From Mycobacterium sp. ST-F2 (lineage in GTDB: Bacteria; Actinomycetota; Actinomycetes; Mycobacteriales; Mycobacteriaceae), in assembly GCF_001905655.1 (NCBI RefSeq), contig NZ_JMHT01000007.1, positions 62,001 to 126,000 on the forward strand: a DNA stretch of 64,000 bases, read 5' to 3'. A program made the translations under genes and the position numbers. The notes under the pieces were generated by a model, which was given only the letters and a program-made list of their open reading frames with translations, did not search any database and had not been told where the DNA came from. This document shows, one piece after another, positions 51,573 through 62,046 of this stretch. Position 1 is the first letter of the stretch; each line of letters begins with the position of its first letter.

Positions 51573-52865
51573 GTGCCAGCTCTGAACCCTGCCGAAATCT
51601 CGGCGATCGATACCGCCCACATCTGGCATCCGTACAGCACCATCGGTGCCGAGGCGGTGCCGGCGGTGGTTGCCACCGAGGCCCACGGCACCCTGCTGAC
51701 CCTCGTCCATGAGGGCGAACCAGTCGAGGTCATCGACGCGATGAGCTCGTGGTGGACGGCGGTGCACGGGCACGGTCATCCGGTGCTCGACGCCGCGATC
51801 ACCCGGCAGCTCGCCACCATGAATCACGTCATGTTCGGTGGGCTCACGCACGAACCCGCGGCGCGGCTGGCGCAGCTGCTCGTCGAGATCACCCCGGCGG
51901 GTCTGGACACGGTGTTCTTCTCGGACTCCGGTTCGGTCTCGGTCGAGGTCGCGGCGAAGATGGCGTTGCAGTACCAGCGCAGCCTCGGCCGCCCCGGCCG
52001 GTACAAGCTCATGACGTGGCGCGGCGGGTACCACGGCGACACCTTCACCCCGATGAGCGTCTGCGATCCAGACGGTGGCATGCACTCCATCTGGACCGAT
52101 GTCCTGATGCCTCAGATCTTCGCGCCGCAGGTTCCGTCGAACTACGACCCCGAATACGTGGCTGCCTTCGAGGCTCAGCTGGCCGCGCACGTCGACGAGC
52201 TCGCGGCCGTCATCGTCGAGCCGGTGGTCCAGGGCGCCGGTGGCATGCGGTTCCACGACCCGCGCTACCTGACGGCGCTGCGCGACATCTGTACGCGGCA
52301 CGACGTGCTGCTGATCTTCGACGAGATCGCGACGGGCTTCGGGCGCACGGGCGAGCTGTTCGCCGCCGACCACGTCGGCGTCAGCCCCGACATCATGTGC
52401 GTCGGCAAGGCGCTGACCGGTGGTTACGTGACGCTGGCCGCGACGCTCTGTACGGCCGAGATCGCGCGGGTGATCAGCTCCGGAGAGCCGGGCGCCCTCA
52501 TGCACGGGCCGACGTTCATGGCCAACGCGTTGGCGTGTGCGGTGTCGGTGGCGGCTGTCGAGCTGTTGCTCAGCCAGGACTGGAAGGCCCGGGTCGCCGA
52601 GATTTCGGACGGGCTGCGACGGGGGTTGGCCCCGGCCGCGGAATTGCCTTCGGTGGCCGACGTGCGGGTGCTGGGCGCCATCGGCGTCGTCGAGATGCGC
52701 GAACCGGTGAACATGGCCCTGGCCACCGTCACCGCGATCGAGCACGGCGTGTGGTTGCGGCCCTTCGGGAAGCTGGTCTACGTCATGCCGCCGTTCATCT
52801 GCACGCCCGCGGAGATCGACCAGATCACCTCTGGTGTGGTCGCGGTTGCCCGTGCGTTAACCTGA
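51573..52865 (+). CDS. bioA: 7,8-diaminopelargonic acid aminotransferase
   Basis: This 430-aa class III aminotransferase converts KAPA to DAPA with SAM as amino donor. Signatures are '[17 protein letters not shown]', [13 protein letters not shown], '[18 protein letters not shown]', '[18 protein letters not shown]' and PLP lysine in [10 protein letters not shown]. Start is GTG. Its stop codon TGA (52863-52865) is also the first three bases of a putative BioQ operator for bioF. Confidence 0.95.
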   Translation: MPALNPAEISAIDTAHIWHPYSTIGAEAVPAVVATEAHGTLLTLVHEGEPVEVIDAMSSWWTAVHGHGHPVLDAAITRQLATMNHVMFGGLTHEPAARLAQLLVEITPAGLDTVFFSDSGSVSVEVAAKMALQYQRSLGRPGRYKLMTWRGGYHGDTFTPMSVCDPDGGMHSIWTDVLMPQIFAPQVPSNYDPEYVAAFEAQLAAHVDELAAVIVEPVVQGAGGMRFHDPRYLTALRDICTRHDVLLIFDEIATGFGRTGELFAADHVGVSPDIMCVGKALTGGYVTLAATLCTAEIARVISSGEPGALMHGPTFMANALACAVSVAAVELLLSQDWKARVAEISDGLRRGLAPAAELPSVADVRVLGAIGVVEMREPVNMALATVTAIEHGVWLRPFGKLVYVMPPFICTPAEIDQITSGVVAVARALT

Positions 52866-52875
52866 ACACCGTTCA
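52863..52875. promoter_or_regulatory. Putative BioQ operator upstream of bioF
   Basis: TGAACACCGTTCA is a palindrome with 5-bp arms (TGAAC/GTTCA) and a 3-nt centre. It lies 27 nt before the bioF ATG and overlaps the bioA stop. The same core, AACACCGTTCA, recurs upstream of bioB at 56701-56713, next to the TetR gene. This fits my recollection of actinobacterial BioQ sites. Confidence 0.8.
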
Positions 52876-52901
52876 ATAGCACTGGAGTCAGGAGCGCGCC
52901 G

Positions 52902-54044
52902 ATGACTGATCACTCGCCGCTGGCCTGGCTCGCCGATGTCGAACACAAGCGCCGGGCCGCAGGCCTGCGCCGGTCGCTGCGGGTCCGGCCCGCGGTGGCC
53001 ACCGAGCTGGACCTCGCGTCCAACGACTACCTGGGCCTGACGCAGCATCCCGACGTGATCGAGGGCGGCGTCACGGCGCTGCACACCTGGGGCGCGGGCT
53101 CGGGCGGATCGCGCCTCGTGACCGGCAACACCGAACTGCACGAGGACTTCGAGGCCGAGCTGGCCCACTTCATGGGCGCCGAGTCGGCGCTGGTGTTCTC
53201 CTCGGGCTACACCGCCAACCTCGGCGCGGTGGCAGCGCTGTCCGGTCCGGGATCGTTGGTCGTATCCGACGCCTACAGTCACGCCTCGCTGGTGGACGCC
53301 TGTCGGCTGTCCCGGGCGCGGGTCGTGGTGTCCCCGCACAACGACGTCGGCGCCGTGGAGACCGCGCTGGTCAGCCGGTCCGAGGAACGGGCCGTGGTGA
53401 TCACCGACTCGGTGTTCTCCACCGACGGCGCCCTGGCACCGCTGCACGCCCTCCATGAGGTCTGCCGCCGGCACGGCGCGCTGCTGATCGTCGACGAGGC
53501 GCACGGCCTCGGTGTGCGCGGTACCGGCGGGCGCGGCCTGGTGCACGAGGTCGGTCTGGCCGGCGAACCCGACATCGTGGTGACGACGACGCTGTCCAAA
53601 TCTCTGGGCAGCCAGGGCGGCGTGGTGCTGGGCCCCGCGGCGGTGCGGGCCCACCTCATCGATGCCGCGCGCACGTTCATCTTCGACACCGGCCTGGCAC
53701 CGGCCGCTGTCGGCGCCGCCCGGGCTGCGCTGCAGGTCCTCATCGCCGAGCCGTGGCGGGCGCAGGCCGTCCTGACCCACGCCGCGACGCTGGCCCGCTT
53801 CGGCGGCGCCGTCGGCACTCCCGATTCCGCCGTCGTCTCGGTGATCCTCGGTGACCCCGAGGTCGCGCTCGCCGCGGCATCGGCCTGCCTGGACCGCGGC
53901 GTCCGCGTCGGCTGCTTCCGGCCCCCGACCGTGCCGGCCGGCACCTCGCGGCTACGGCTGACCGCACGCGCGTCCCTCGACGACGGCGAGATGGACCTTG
54001 CCGGGCGGGTGCTCGGCGAGGTGCTCGCGCTGGTGCAGTCGTGA
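52902..54044 (+). CDS. bioF: 8-amino-7-oxononanoate synthase
   Basis: This 380-aa alpha-oxoamine synthase condenses pimeloyl-ACP/CoA with alanine. It has '[18 protein letters not shown]', '[19 protein letters not shown]', [26 protein letters not shown] and PLP lysine in [12 protein letters not shown]. The ATG follows GGAGTCAGGAG. It overlaps bioD by 4 nt. The BioQ-type site upstream suggests independent biotin control from bioA. Confidence 0.95.
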   Translation: MTDHSPLAWLADVEHKRRAAGLRRSLRVRPAVATELDLASNDYLGLTQHPDVIEGGVTALHTWGAGSGGSRLVTGNTELHEDFEAELAHFMGAESALVFSSGYTANLGAVAALSGPGSLVVSDAYSHASLVDACRLSRARVVVSPHNDVGAVETALVSRSEERAVVITDSVFSTDGALAPLHALHEVCRRHGALLIVDEAHGLGVRGTGGRGLVHEVGLAGEPDIVVTTTLSKSLGSQGGVVLGPAAVRAHLIDAARTFIFDTGLAPAAVGAARAALQVLIAEPWRAQAVLTHAATLARFGGAVGTPDSAVVSVILGDPEVALAAASACLDRGVRVGCFRPPTVPAGTSRLRLTARASLDDGEMDLAGRVLGEVLALVQS

Positions 54045-54733
54045 CCGTGCTGCTGGTCGCCGGGACCGATACCGGCGTCGGCAAGACCATCGCCACCGCG
54101 GCCCTGGCCTGTGCGGCTCATCAGGCCGGCTTGGACGTCACGGTCTGCAAACCCGTGCAGACGGGTATCGCGCCCGCGGCCGGACACGGCGACGACGACC
54201 TGGCCGAGGTGGCCCGGCTGGCCGGCATCACCTCGCTCGTCCCGGGTTGGCGCTATCCCGAGCCGCTGGCACCCTTGGCGGCCGCCGAGTTGGCCGGTCT
54301 GAGGCTGCCGTCGCGCGACGAGCTGGTCGCGCTCATCAAGAACGTCGACCGACCCGGCCATTTGACGCTGGTGGAGGGCGCCGGGGGACTGCTCGTCCAA
54401 CTCGGCTCCGACGGGACGACGTTGCGCGACCTGGCCGTCGAACTCGGGGCCGCGGTCCTGGTCGTCGTCGCGCCCGGTCTGGGCACCCTCAACCACACCG
54501 GGCTGACGGTCGAGTCGCTGGCCGCGCATGGCATCGACTGCGCCGGACTGGTGATCGGCAGCTGGCCACAGGAGCCGGGGCTGGCGGAAGAGTCCAATCG
54601 TGGTGCGCTGGACGACATCGCCCCGGTGCGTGGGGTGCTGCCCGACGGCGCGGGCCGGTTGTCGCCTGACGAATTCGCCACCGTCAGCGTGGCAGCCTTT
54701 GATTCGCAATGGGTTTCGAGCCTGGTCGGCTGA
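54041..54733 (+). CDS. bioD: Dethiobiotin synthetase
   Basis: This 230-aa P-loop enzyme carboxylates and ring-closes DAPA with ATP. It has '[20 protein letters not shown]' (Walker A), KPVQTGI and [12 protein letters not shown]. Start is GTG, overlapping the bioF stop. Length is typical. Confidence 0.95.
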   Translation: MTVLLVAGTDTGVGKTIATAALACAAHQAGLDVTVCKPVQTGIAPAAGHGDDDLAEVARLAGITSLVPGWRYPEPLAPLAAAELAGLRLPSRDELVALIKNVDRPGHLTLVEGAGGLLVQLGSDGTTLRDLAVELGAAVLVVVAPGLGTLNHTGLTVESLAAHGIDCAGLVIGSWPQEPGLAEESNRGALDDIAPVRGVLPDGAGRLSPDEFATVSVAAFDSQWVSSLVG

Positions 54734-54734
54734 C

Positions 54735-55250
54735 GTGGTGCACTCGGTCGAGCTGCTGTTCGACCTCGACACCGAGGCCGTGATCCGGCGCGCCTGGGAT
54801 GACCTGCGGGCCGCGGGGATCACAGCTCAGCCGCCCGCCGCTCGTCCGCACACCACCCTTACAGTGGCCGATCAGATCGATGATGCGGTCCTGCCGGTGC
54901 TCGCCGGCATTTCCGGGCGCTTTCCGTTCGGGGTCCGGATCGGTGCCGCGCTGGTGTTCGGCCGTTCTGCCGGAATCCTGGCCCGGCTCGTGGTTCCCAG
55001 TGCTGAACTTCTCGACCTGCATGCCGAGGTGTGCCGGCTCAGCGCTCCGCATCTGCGGCCGGGCCCCATGCCGCACACCGAGCCGGGTGACTGGACGCCG
55101 CACGTCACCCTGGCACGTCGGGTCCCGCCGGACCGGCTTGCCCGAGCCCTCGGCATCGCCGGCCGGCCGGCTGAGATCAGTGCCACCGCCATCGGATTGC
55201 GGCTGTGGAATGGCAACGCGCGCACAGAGATTCAGATCGGTTCGAGCTGA
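54735..55250 (+). CDS. 2'-5' RNA ligase/phosphoesterase family protein
   Basis: This 171-aa protein has two HxT motifs, HTTLTV (about residue 37) and HVTLAR (about 124), defining the 2H phosphoesterase superfamily. The substrate is unknown. GTG 54735 is 1 nt after the bioD stop; GTG 54738 is equally possible. A gene of this kind also follows bioD in M. tuberculosis (Rv1571), so the association is conserved. Confidence 0.8.
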   Translation: MVHSVELLFDLDTEAVIRRAWDDLRAAGITAQPPAARPHTTLTVADQIDDAVLPVLAGISGRFPFGVRIGAALVFGRSAGILARLVVPSAELLDLHAEVCRLSAPHLRPGPMPHTEPGDWTPHVTLARRVPPDRLARALGIAGRPAEISATAIGLRLWNGNARTEIQIGSS

Positions 55251-55288
55251 GCCTGGTCCCTGCGCCGGCAGTCTGACATGGTGGGGAC

Positions 55289-56059
55289 ATGGACCGCGCC
55301 GCGATCATCCGCGCCGAATCCCAGCGACTTGCCGATGTGCTCGCCGCTACCGAGCCCGAAGCGCCGTGCCCGACCTGTCCGGATTGGAACGCGCTGGATC
55401 TGCTGTGGCACCTCACCGAGGTCCACTGGTTCTGGTCACAGATCCTTGCCCGTGACGCCCGCACCGACGGCGATGTCGGAGCGATAGAACAGGCCAAGCC
55501 CGACCGTCCGACGGTCGTCGCCGACCTGCTGGCACTACGTGCCGACAGCACCGAGGCACTGCTGAACCAGCTCGCCTCCCTCTCCGATGCCGAGCCCCGG
55601 TGGTCCTGGTGGCCGCCGGAGCAGACCGTCGGGTTCACCCGTCGCATGCAGACCTACGAGGCCACCATGCACCGGGTCGATGCGGAGCTGACCGCCCGAA
55701 TCCCGTTGGGTCCCATGGCATCCGACGTGGCGACCGGCGCCGTCGACCATGCGGTCGACGTGATGTGGGCGTGGCAGCCCGAGGGCGCGACGTACGTGCG
55801 CGACGCGGTCGTCGAGTTCGTCGCCGCAGACACCGGCGCCCACTGGCTGGTCGAGGTCGGCCGTTGGGCCGCAGACGGATTCGGCTCCGACCGGCCTCGG
55901 GCTCAGCGTGCCGTCGAGGGTGGGGCGACGGCAGTCGTCACTGCCCCGGTCGCGGATCTGGCGCTGTGGTCGTGGACCCGCGGGGGATCGGTCTCGGTGA
56001 CGGGTGAACCGTCGGCGGTGGCGGCGCTGGAGTCCGTCGTCGCGGGCGGCCTGCCCTGA
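55289..56059 (+). CDS. Mycothiol-dependent maleylpyruvate isomerase family protein
   Basis: This 256-aa protein is of the MDMPI/DinB-like type: an N-terminal four-helix metal-binding domain ('PCPTCPDWNALDLLWHLTEVHWFW' in part; His in LWHLTEVH and HRVDAE) and a C-terminal alpha/beta domain. Family members use mycothiol, but the substrate is usually unknown. It is convergent with bioQ and not obviously part of biotin synthesis. Confidence 0.8.
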   Translation: MDRAAIIRAESQRLADVLAATEPEAPCPTCPDWNALDLLWHLTEVHWFWSQILARDARTDGDVGAIEQAKPDRPTVVADLLALRADSTEALLNQLASLSDAEPRWSWWPPEQTVGFTRRMQTYEATMHRVDAELTARIPLGPMASDVATGAVDHAVDVMWAWQPEGATYVRDAVVEFVAADTGAHWLVEVGRWAADGFGSDRPRAQRAVEGGATAVVTAPVADLALWSWTRGGSVSVTGEPSAVAALESVVAGGLP

Positions 56060-56078
56060 GGCGGTGTCTCTCCGCGCG

Positions 56079-56690
56079 TCACCGGGCCCGCAGGGCGTCA
56101 ACCCATTGCGTCCGGTCATCCCCGTGTGCCGCGAGTCCGTCGATCAACAGGTCCAGGCCGAAAGTGAAACGGCCACCGGCGTTTTCGGACCACACCGTGT
56201 CGCCGTCGGCCACCGTGGCACCGGCCGCGTCCCACTGGATGCGGGACTGCTCGTCGACGGTGAAGCCCAGCACGTAGTACACGACGGTGCGGGCCGCGAG
56301 TTCGGCGTCGTCGGCGGTGAGCCCGGACTCGGCGCAGGCGTCGGCCAGGGCATCGGCGATCCGGCCCATTTCCGCCGACCGTCCGGCGGAGAAACTGGCC
56401 GACACCAGCTCGGCGCCGTCGGTGGCGGACAGCAGCGCGTCGCGCAACGCCGAACAGAGCGCCACGATGCGATCGGGCCACGGTCCGCTGACCGGGACGG
56501 TGGCGGTGGAGGCCAGCAGGCGGTCGGCCACAGCCCCCAGGAGCTCCTGTTTGTCGGCAAAATGCCAGTACAGCGCGCCGGGGCTGACGCTCAGTTCACG
56601 GGCCAGCCTGCGCATGGTCAGGTCGGCGATCCCGTAGTTGTCCAGGATCTCGGCGGCCTTGGCCACCACGTCGCTTCGGTGCAGTTGCAC
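56079..56690 (-). CDS. bioQ: TetR-family biotin repressor (BioQ)
   Basis: This 203-aa TetR protein has the DNA-binding domain in residues 5-50 ('DVVAKAAEILDNYGIADLTM', RRLARELSVSPGALYWHFADK) and a helical C-terminal domain. It is divergent from bioB, with the palindrome 56701-56713 between them and a second copy before bioF. That is the arrangement I recall for BioQ in M. smegmatis. It likely represses bioF-bioD, bioB-bsaP and itself when biotin is plentiful. BioQ does not itself ligate biotin. Confidence 0.85.
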   Translation of the reverse strand: MQLHRSDVVAKAAEILDNYGIADLTMRRLARELSVSPGALYWHFADKQELLGAVADRLLASTATVPVSGPWPDRIVALCSALRDALLSATDGAELVSASFSAGRSAEMGRIADALADACAESGLTADDAELAARTVVYYVLGFTVDEQSRIQWDAAGATVADGDTVWSENAGGRFTFGLDLLIDGLAAHGDDRTQWVDALRAR

Positions 56691-56700
56691 GTCTGTATCC

Positions 56701-56713
56701 TAAACACCGTTCA
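56701..56713. promoter_or_regulatory. Putative BioQ operator between bioQ and bioB
   Basis: TAAACACCGTTCA shares 12 of 13 bases with the bioF-upstream site (TGAACACCGTTCA). It lies 10 nt from the bioQ start and 38 nt from the bioB ATG, so it can control both divergent genes. Confidence 0.8.
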
Positions 56714-56742
56714 AGTTGTAGGCCGCAGTCGGCCTGGAGTAA

Positions 56743-57759
<1,017 letters not shown>

Positions 57760-57770
57760 AACCAGACGTG

Positions 57771-58010
57771 ATGACTCGCGAATTGCCCGCACCGGTCAGT
57801 GCCGGCAAGTTCAACGTGTACACCGGTGTCGCGACGGATGCCGTCGACGGCGCCGTCATGCCGACCACGGCTCAGCTCGGTCTGGAGGCGCCCCGGTGGT
57901 GCGCCGAGTGCGGTCGGCGCATGGTGGTGCAGGTGCGCCCCGACGGTTGGTGGGCCAAGTGCTCGCGGCACGGGGTGGTGGACTCGAAGGACCTGGAAAC
58001 CCAACGGTGA
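57771..58010 (+). CDS. bsaP: Biotin synthase auxiliary protein BsaP
   Basis: This protein of about 79 aa sits directly downstream of bioB, as Rv1590 does in M. tuberculosis. Features are '[12 protein letters not shown]' and a [11 protein letters not shown]...WAKCSRHG cysteine set suited to binding a metal or Fe-S cluster. Rv1590-type proteins have been described as auxiliary factors needed for mycobacterial BioB turnover. GTG 57768 is an alternative start. The stop overlaps the next GTG by 4 nt. Confidence 0.85.
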   Translation: MTRELPAPVSAGKFNVYTGVATDAVDGAVMPTTAQLGLEAPRWCAECGRRMVVQVRPDGWWAKCSRHGVVDSKDLETQR

Positions 58011-58660
58011 GTCAGCCCGCCGAAACTGTTCCGGCGCCCAAACTTTCGCATCGCGCCGCGGCGCTGCGGGTCGTCGTCGGCCTGACGCTGACCGGCGCGC
58101 TCGGTGGAGTGCTGTGGGCGTTTCTCGCCCCGCCGGTCGACGCCGTCGTCGCGCTGACCAAGAAGGGTCAGCGCATTCACGGGTACTTCGGTGACGAATC
58201 GGACCGGGTCTTCCTGGGCGGCGCGCTGGCGGTCGGTCTGTTGACGGTGATCGCCGTGGTCACGGCGACACTGGTGTGGCAGTGGCGCGCGCATCGCGGG
58301 CCGCTCCTGGCCGGCGCGCTGGCGCTCGGCAATGTGGCGGCCGCGGGCGCACTCACCGGTGTCGGCGCCGTCGTCGCTCATTGGCGCTACGGGACGCCGG
58401 ACCTGGCGGGTGCTCCGCTGTCTCCCGAGCATCGGGTGGGCTACCTCGTCGAGGCGCCGCCGGTGTTTTTCGGCCACTCGCCGTGGGTCGTCGCCACGAC
58501 GCTGTTCTTCCCGGCCGGTATTGCCGCGCTGGTCTATCTGTTCTGCACGCTGGCGACCAAGCGCGACGATCTGGGCGCCTGGCCGCCGGTGGTGCCGGTT
58601 GCTGTAGCGCTACCGGCTACCGACGCCCAATCGGAAGTCCCAGCAGAACCTTCGTGCTGA
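58007..58660 (+). CDS. DUF2567 family membrane protein
   Basis: This 217-aa protein has about four helices ('[20 protein letters not shown]', '[17 protein letters not shown]', '[19 protein letters not shown]', '[17 protein letters not shown]') and a large external loop. It corresponds in position to Rv1591. Function unknown. GTG start overlaps bsaP. The 3' end overlaps the convergent lipase-like gene by 44 nt. Confidence 0.8.
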   Translation: MSQPAETVPAPKLSHRAAALRVVVGLTLTGALGGVLWAFLAPPVDAVVALTKKGQRIHGYFGDESDRVFLGGALAVGLLTVIAVVTATLVWQWRAHRGPLLAGALALGNVAAAGALTGVGAVVAHWRYGTPDLAGAPLSPEHRVGYLVEAPPVFFGHSPWVVATTLFFPAGIAALVYLFCTLATKRDDLGAWPPVVPVAVALPATDAQSEVPAEPSC

Positions 58661-59945
58661 CCACGCCGAGCTTGATCAAGCCGAGGTAGGTCGCGGGATT
58701 CAGCAGCGCCGGCCACGAGGTACGCACAGTGGGGCCCAGCGGCTTACCTGCGAACCGGTCGGCCAGCCAGCTCAGAGTCATCGGCGCGGCCAGTGGGTGC
58801 AGGGCGATGTGCTCGCTGAGGATGTCCCGGTGGTAGGTCACGTGCGAGCCACCCATGACGTAGGTGTCGGTCAGCTCGTCGATGTTCCCGACCGAGATGA
58901 TCTGGTCGTACACGGCCTGCATGATCAGCAGCGGCGGGGTCGGCGCCGTCTTGCCGAGCTTGATGCTCTCGAAGACGTGCTGCACCTCGGGGGTGTCGAG
59001 CACCTGCTGCAGCGGCGACTTCAAAAGGCTGTCGAAGTCGAGTCCGGCGTGGCGGAAGACGGCTTCGGCGGTGGTCATGCCCTCGATGTTCCGCAGCATC
59101 GCCTTGCCGGCTTCGGTGGCGTGCTCATGGATGACGCGCTTGAGGCCCGGGTAGATGTGCATGAGGGCTGCGATCACCGTGGCGGGCAGGCCGGCCTTTG
59201 AGGTGCCGTTGAGCTGGCGGAACACCTCGGCCAGGTCGCCGACCGGCGAGCCGAGGGCGGCGCCGACGACGTTGAGCTCGGGTGCGTAGTTGGCGTATTC
59301 CTCTGCGGCCCAGGCGCTGGCGAGGCCGCCGCCCGAGTAGCCCCACAGGCCGATCGGTGCGTCGGCGTAGAGGCCGAGGGATTCGGTGTTGATGGCGGCG
59401 CGCAGGCCGTCGAGGATGTGGAAGCCCGGCTCATGCGGGGCGCCCCAGATGCCGTCGGTGCCTTCGTGGTCGGGGATCGACACGGCCCAGCCCTGTGCGA
59501 GCACCGCGGCGACGAGCACGTATTCGAGCTGCGCCACCGAACCGAGGGCCCGGGCGCGGCGCCGCAGCGCGTAGGACGGGAAACAGGCATCGGAGACTGC
59601 GTCGATGGCGCACTGGTAGGACACGATCGGGCAGCGGGTGTCCGCGTTGTGCCCGACGGGCAGCAGGACGGTGGTCACCGCGGCCTGCGGGGTGCCGCTC
59701 AGGTCGGTGCTGCGGTACAGCAGCTGCGTGGCGGTGACGCCCTGGGGGATCACGCCCATGAAGCCGAGTTCGACGTCGCGGGACCGCAGGACCGTGCCTG
59801 GCGCGGTGAGTTCGAAGCCGACGGGCGGCACGTAGAACGTGTCCTCGCTGGGCCGCAGCGGGCGGATGCCGGATTGGAGTGCCTCGTGGTACGGCTGGCC
59901 GATCCACTCGGCGTCGAACGCCCTGGCCGCATTGCCCATGGTCAT
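58617..59945 (-). CDS. Lipase/esterase of the secretory lipase family
   Basis: This 442-aa alpha/beta hydrolase has the nucleophile elbow [12 protein letters not shown]. '[21 protein letters not shown]' (in pieces) and a late aspartate/histidine region ([30 protein letters not shown]) fit a LIP-type lipase. It corresponds to Rv1592c. There is no clear signal peptide. ATG 59945 ([10 protein letters not shown]) is preferred to an upstream start at 59981, because a palindrome suitable for an operator lies in between. Confidence 0.82.
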   Translation of the reverse strand: MTMGNAARAFDAEWIGQPYHEALQSGIRPLRPSEDTFYVPPVGFELTAPGTVLRSRDVELGFMGVIPQGVTATQLLYRSTDLSGTPQAAVTTVLLPVGHNADTRCPIVSYQCAIDAVSDACFPSYALRRRARALGSVAQLEYVLVAAVLAQGWAVSIPDHEGTDGIWGAPHEPGFHILDGLRAAINTESLGLYADAPIGLWGYSGGGLASAWAAEEYANYAPELNVVGAALGSPVGDLAEVFRQLNGTSKAGLPATVIAALMHIYPGLKRVIHEHATEAGKAMLRNIEGMTTAEAVFRHAGLDFDSLLKSPLQQVLDTPEVQHVFESIKLGKTAPTPPLLIMQAVYDQIISVGNIDELTDTYVMGGSHVTYHRDILSEHIALHPLAAPMTLSWLADRFAGKPLGPTVRTSWPALLNPATYLGLIKLGVVSTKVLLGLPIGRR

Positions 59946-59959
59946 CGGGAAATCATGTC

Positions 59960-59974
59960 TTAAGGAACCCTTAA
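59960..59974. promoter_or_regulatory. Palindrome upstream of the lipase gene
   Basis: TTAAGGAACCCTTAA has perfect 6-bp arms around a 3-nt centre, 15 nt before the preferred lipase start. It is AT-rich compared with its surroundings. It may be a repressor site or part of the promoter. Confidence 0.45.
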
Positions 59975-60032
59975 AAACCAATTCAGGCGCGCGAAATGTG
60001 GCCTGAAAGTGACCTACGTCACGGCTCGTAGG

Positions 60033-60725
60033 TTAACTAGGTGGGCGTAGCGCGGCGAATTCGTCGGTGACGCGGTATGTCGAGTCGGTGAACCGGTAGA
60101 GCGCGGCAGGGCGGCCGCCGCTGCGTCCCGAGCGGGCCGTCGTGCCGGTCGGGGTGATGACGCCGCGCCGGCCCAGCACGCGCTGCAGGTTGGTCGGATC
60201 CACCTGATGGCCGAGTGTGGCGGCGTAGATGTCCCGCAGTGTGGTGAGGGTGAATTCCTTTGGGGCCAGAGCGAATCCGATATTGGTGTACGACATCTTG
60301 GCGACCAGCCGGGCGTGGGCGTGGGTGATCATCGGGCGGTGGTCGAAGGCCATGGGCGGTAGCGCCGACACCGGGTGCCAACGCGTGTCGGCCGGCAGTT
60401 CGGGTGTCGCGGGGGAGGGCACCAGTCCCAGGAAGGTCGAGGCGATGGTGCGCGGCCCGGGCACGCGCTTGGGTTCGGAGAACACCGCGAGCTGCTCGAG
60501 ATGGGTCAGTTCGCGCAGGTCGACCTTCTCGGCGAGTTGACGCCGCACGGAACTGACCAGGTCTTCGTCGTGTCGCAACTGGCCACCGGGCAGGGACCAC
60601 GCGCCCTGCTGCGGTTCCATGGCGCGCTCCCATAGCAGCACGCTGAGCTGCGGTTTCTTGCCGTCCAGGAGGCGTACCTGAAACACGACGGCGAGCACTT
60701 CATGCGCAGTACTCACATCCGTCAC
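60033..60725 (-). CDS. nrtR: NrtR-type NUDIX regulator of NAD synthesis
   Basis: This 230-aa protein has an N-terminal NUDIX-like domain ('AWSLPGGQLRHDEDLVSSVRRQL' in pieces, a degenerate box consistent with ligand binding over catalysis) and a C-terminal winged helix ('FTLTTLRDIYAATLGHQVD', RVLGRRGVI). Such proteins repress nad genes and release DNA on binding ADP-ribose. GTG 60725 directly abuts the operator at 60726-60748; GTG 60716 is possible. It corresponds to Rv1593c. An identical-arm operator lies before nadA. Confidence 0.88.
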   Translation of the reverse strand: MTDVSTAHEVLAVVFQVRLLDGKKPQLSVLLWERAMEPQQGAWSLPGGQLRHDEDLVSSVRRQLAEKVDLRELTHLEQLAVFSEPKRVPGPRTIASTFLGLVPSPATPELPADTRWHPVSALPPMAFDHRPMITHAHARLVAKMSYTNIGFALAPKEFTLTTLRDIYAATLGHQVDPTNLQRVLGRRGVITPTGTTARSGRSGGRPAALYRFTDSTYRVTDEFAALRPPS

Positions 60726-60748
60726 GTTTTCGATTTTAAGTCGAAAAC
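60726..60748. promoter_or_regulatory. NrtR-type operator upstream of nrtR
   Basis: A 23-nt near-perfect palindrome: arms GTTTTCGA and TCGAAAAC around a 7-nt AT-rich centre. It matches 61999-62021 before nadA in both arms. It touches the nrtR start, so it should autoregulate. Confidence 0.88.
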
Positions 60749-61005
60749 AGCGGAGAGCAAAAGTGGCCGTCGCAGTGGTGGCGCGGCGTTGCTGTCGGTC
60801 GAACGGATGAATTTGCAGCAAAATAGCGAGAGCGTCAAAGATGCGGAAAACAATACTGCTATATTGCTGTGGGAATGTTGAAACATGCTGGGGGAGCTGG
60901 CATTTCTTTGTGATCGGGTCGTAGATCGGGCCGTCACCATTCCGGTGTCTGTCTCGATGACTGGAACGCAGCAACGCAAAATCTATCTACGGGGGTGGAA
61001 CTGTC
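60749..61005 (+). promoter_or_regulatory. AT-richer intergenic region with promoter of the ATP-grasp gene
   Basis: This 257-nt region is less GC-rich than its surroundings. TATATT at 60860-60865 is the best -10 candidate on the plus strand. No small gene is convincing. Confidence 0.4.
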
Positions 61006-61914
61006 GTGGCGTTGAAATACCGGAAGACACCCGCATGGCTGGTGCCCGTGCGTCGTCGGATGATCGAGATGATCCCGAAGCGGCTGATGCGCCACGTGCT
61101 CTATCGGGCGGTGATGGGGACGCGCGGCGACTTCACGAATCCGCAGACGTTCAACGAAAAGGTGAACTGGCGCATCTTCAACGATCGGCGGGACCGGATC
61201 GTCAAGGCCTGCGACAAGATGTGGATGAAGGAGATGGCCCGAGCCATTTACCCGGGCGCGGATCTGCGCATCGCGAAGACGTTGTGGTCAGGCACCGATC
61301 TGCGGGACGCCCCGGACCTCGCGACGCTGCCGCCGTGGGTGCTCAAACCGAACCACAGCAGCGGGCACGCCCTGTTCGGGCCGGAACCCGGCACTGACCT
61401 GGCTGCGCTGTACACGGACACCGAGACCTGGCTGCACGAGACGCCGATGGAACTCGGTGAGTGGGGTTACAGCCAGGCCCGCCCGCTGCTGCTGATCGAG
61501 GAACGCATCCCGACCCCGGACGGCAAGCCGCCCGTGGACTACAAGTTCTTCGTCTTCGACGGCCGGGTCGAGCTGATCCAGGTCAATCGTGGTCGGTTCG
61601 GCAAGAACCTGACCGCCACCTTCATGGACGCCGAGTGGCGACAGTTCTCCGTGCGCCAAGGTGACCGGTTGGTCGTCGACGAGCCGCGACCGGCGGAGTT
61701 GGACAAGATGTGCGACATCGCCCGAGTGCTGGGGGCGGGCTGGGACTTCATCCGCATCGATCTGTACGCCGTCGACGGCGAGGTGTGGTTCGGGGAGTAC
61801 ACGCCGTATCCGGGTAGTGGTCTGCTGCCGTACAAGCCCATGAGTTTCGATCTCGAGCAGGGCATGCTCTGGAAATTGCCGACAATCGATGAGGTTCAGC
61901 CCGGTCGGCCGTAG
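61006..61914 (+). CDS. TupA-like ATP-grasp protein
   Basis: This 302-aa protein begins MALKYRKTPAWLVPVRRR and has 'FNEKVNWRIFNDRRDRIVKA', 'WVLKPNHSSGHALF' and 'GWDFIRIDLYAVDGEVWFGE', as in ATP-grasp enzymes related to TupA of teichuronopeptide synthesis and to polysaccharide-cluster proteins. It probably forms an amide or ester on an envelope polymer, but the substrate is unknown. Start is GTG. It sits between nrtR and nadA, which are neighbours in M. tuberculosis, so it looks inserted. Confidence 0.75.
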   Translation: MALKYRKTPAWLVPVRRRMIEMIPKRLMRHVLYRAVMGTRGDFTNPQTFNEKVNWRIFNDRRDRIVKACDKMWMKEMARAIYPGADLRIAKTLWSGTDLRDAPDLATLPPWVLKPNHSSGHALFGPEPGTDLAALYTDTETWLHETPMELGEWGYSQARPLLLIEERIPTPDGKPPVDYKFFVFDGRVELIQVNRGRFGKNLTATFMDAEWRQFSVRQGDRLVVDEPRPAELDKMCDIARVLGAGWDFIRIDLYAVDGEVWFGEYTPYPGSGLLPYKPMSFDLEQGMLWKLPTIDEVQPGRP

Positions 61915-61998
61915 CCGGCGGGGCGGCTGTCAGGTCCTTTGGGGTCGCACATGGAACACGGAGGTGAACACTTCGTGTGGAGTGCTAGTATGTGGCAT

Positions 61999-62021
61999 GT
62001 TTTCGATCATAAGTCGAAAAC
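61999..62021. promoter_or_regulatory. NrtR-type operator upstream of nadA
   Basis: A 23-nt palindrome with arms GTTTTCGA and TCGAAAAC, the same as at 60726-60748; only two central bases differ. It ends 25 nt before the nadA ATG. A likely -10 lies just upstream (GCTAGTATG at 61984-61992), so binding would block transcription. Confidence 0.88.
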
Positions 62022-62046
62022 CTGGCCAGGTTCAAAGGAGACGGCC

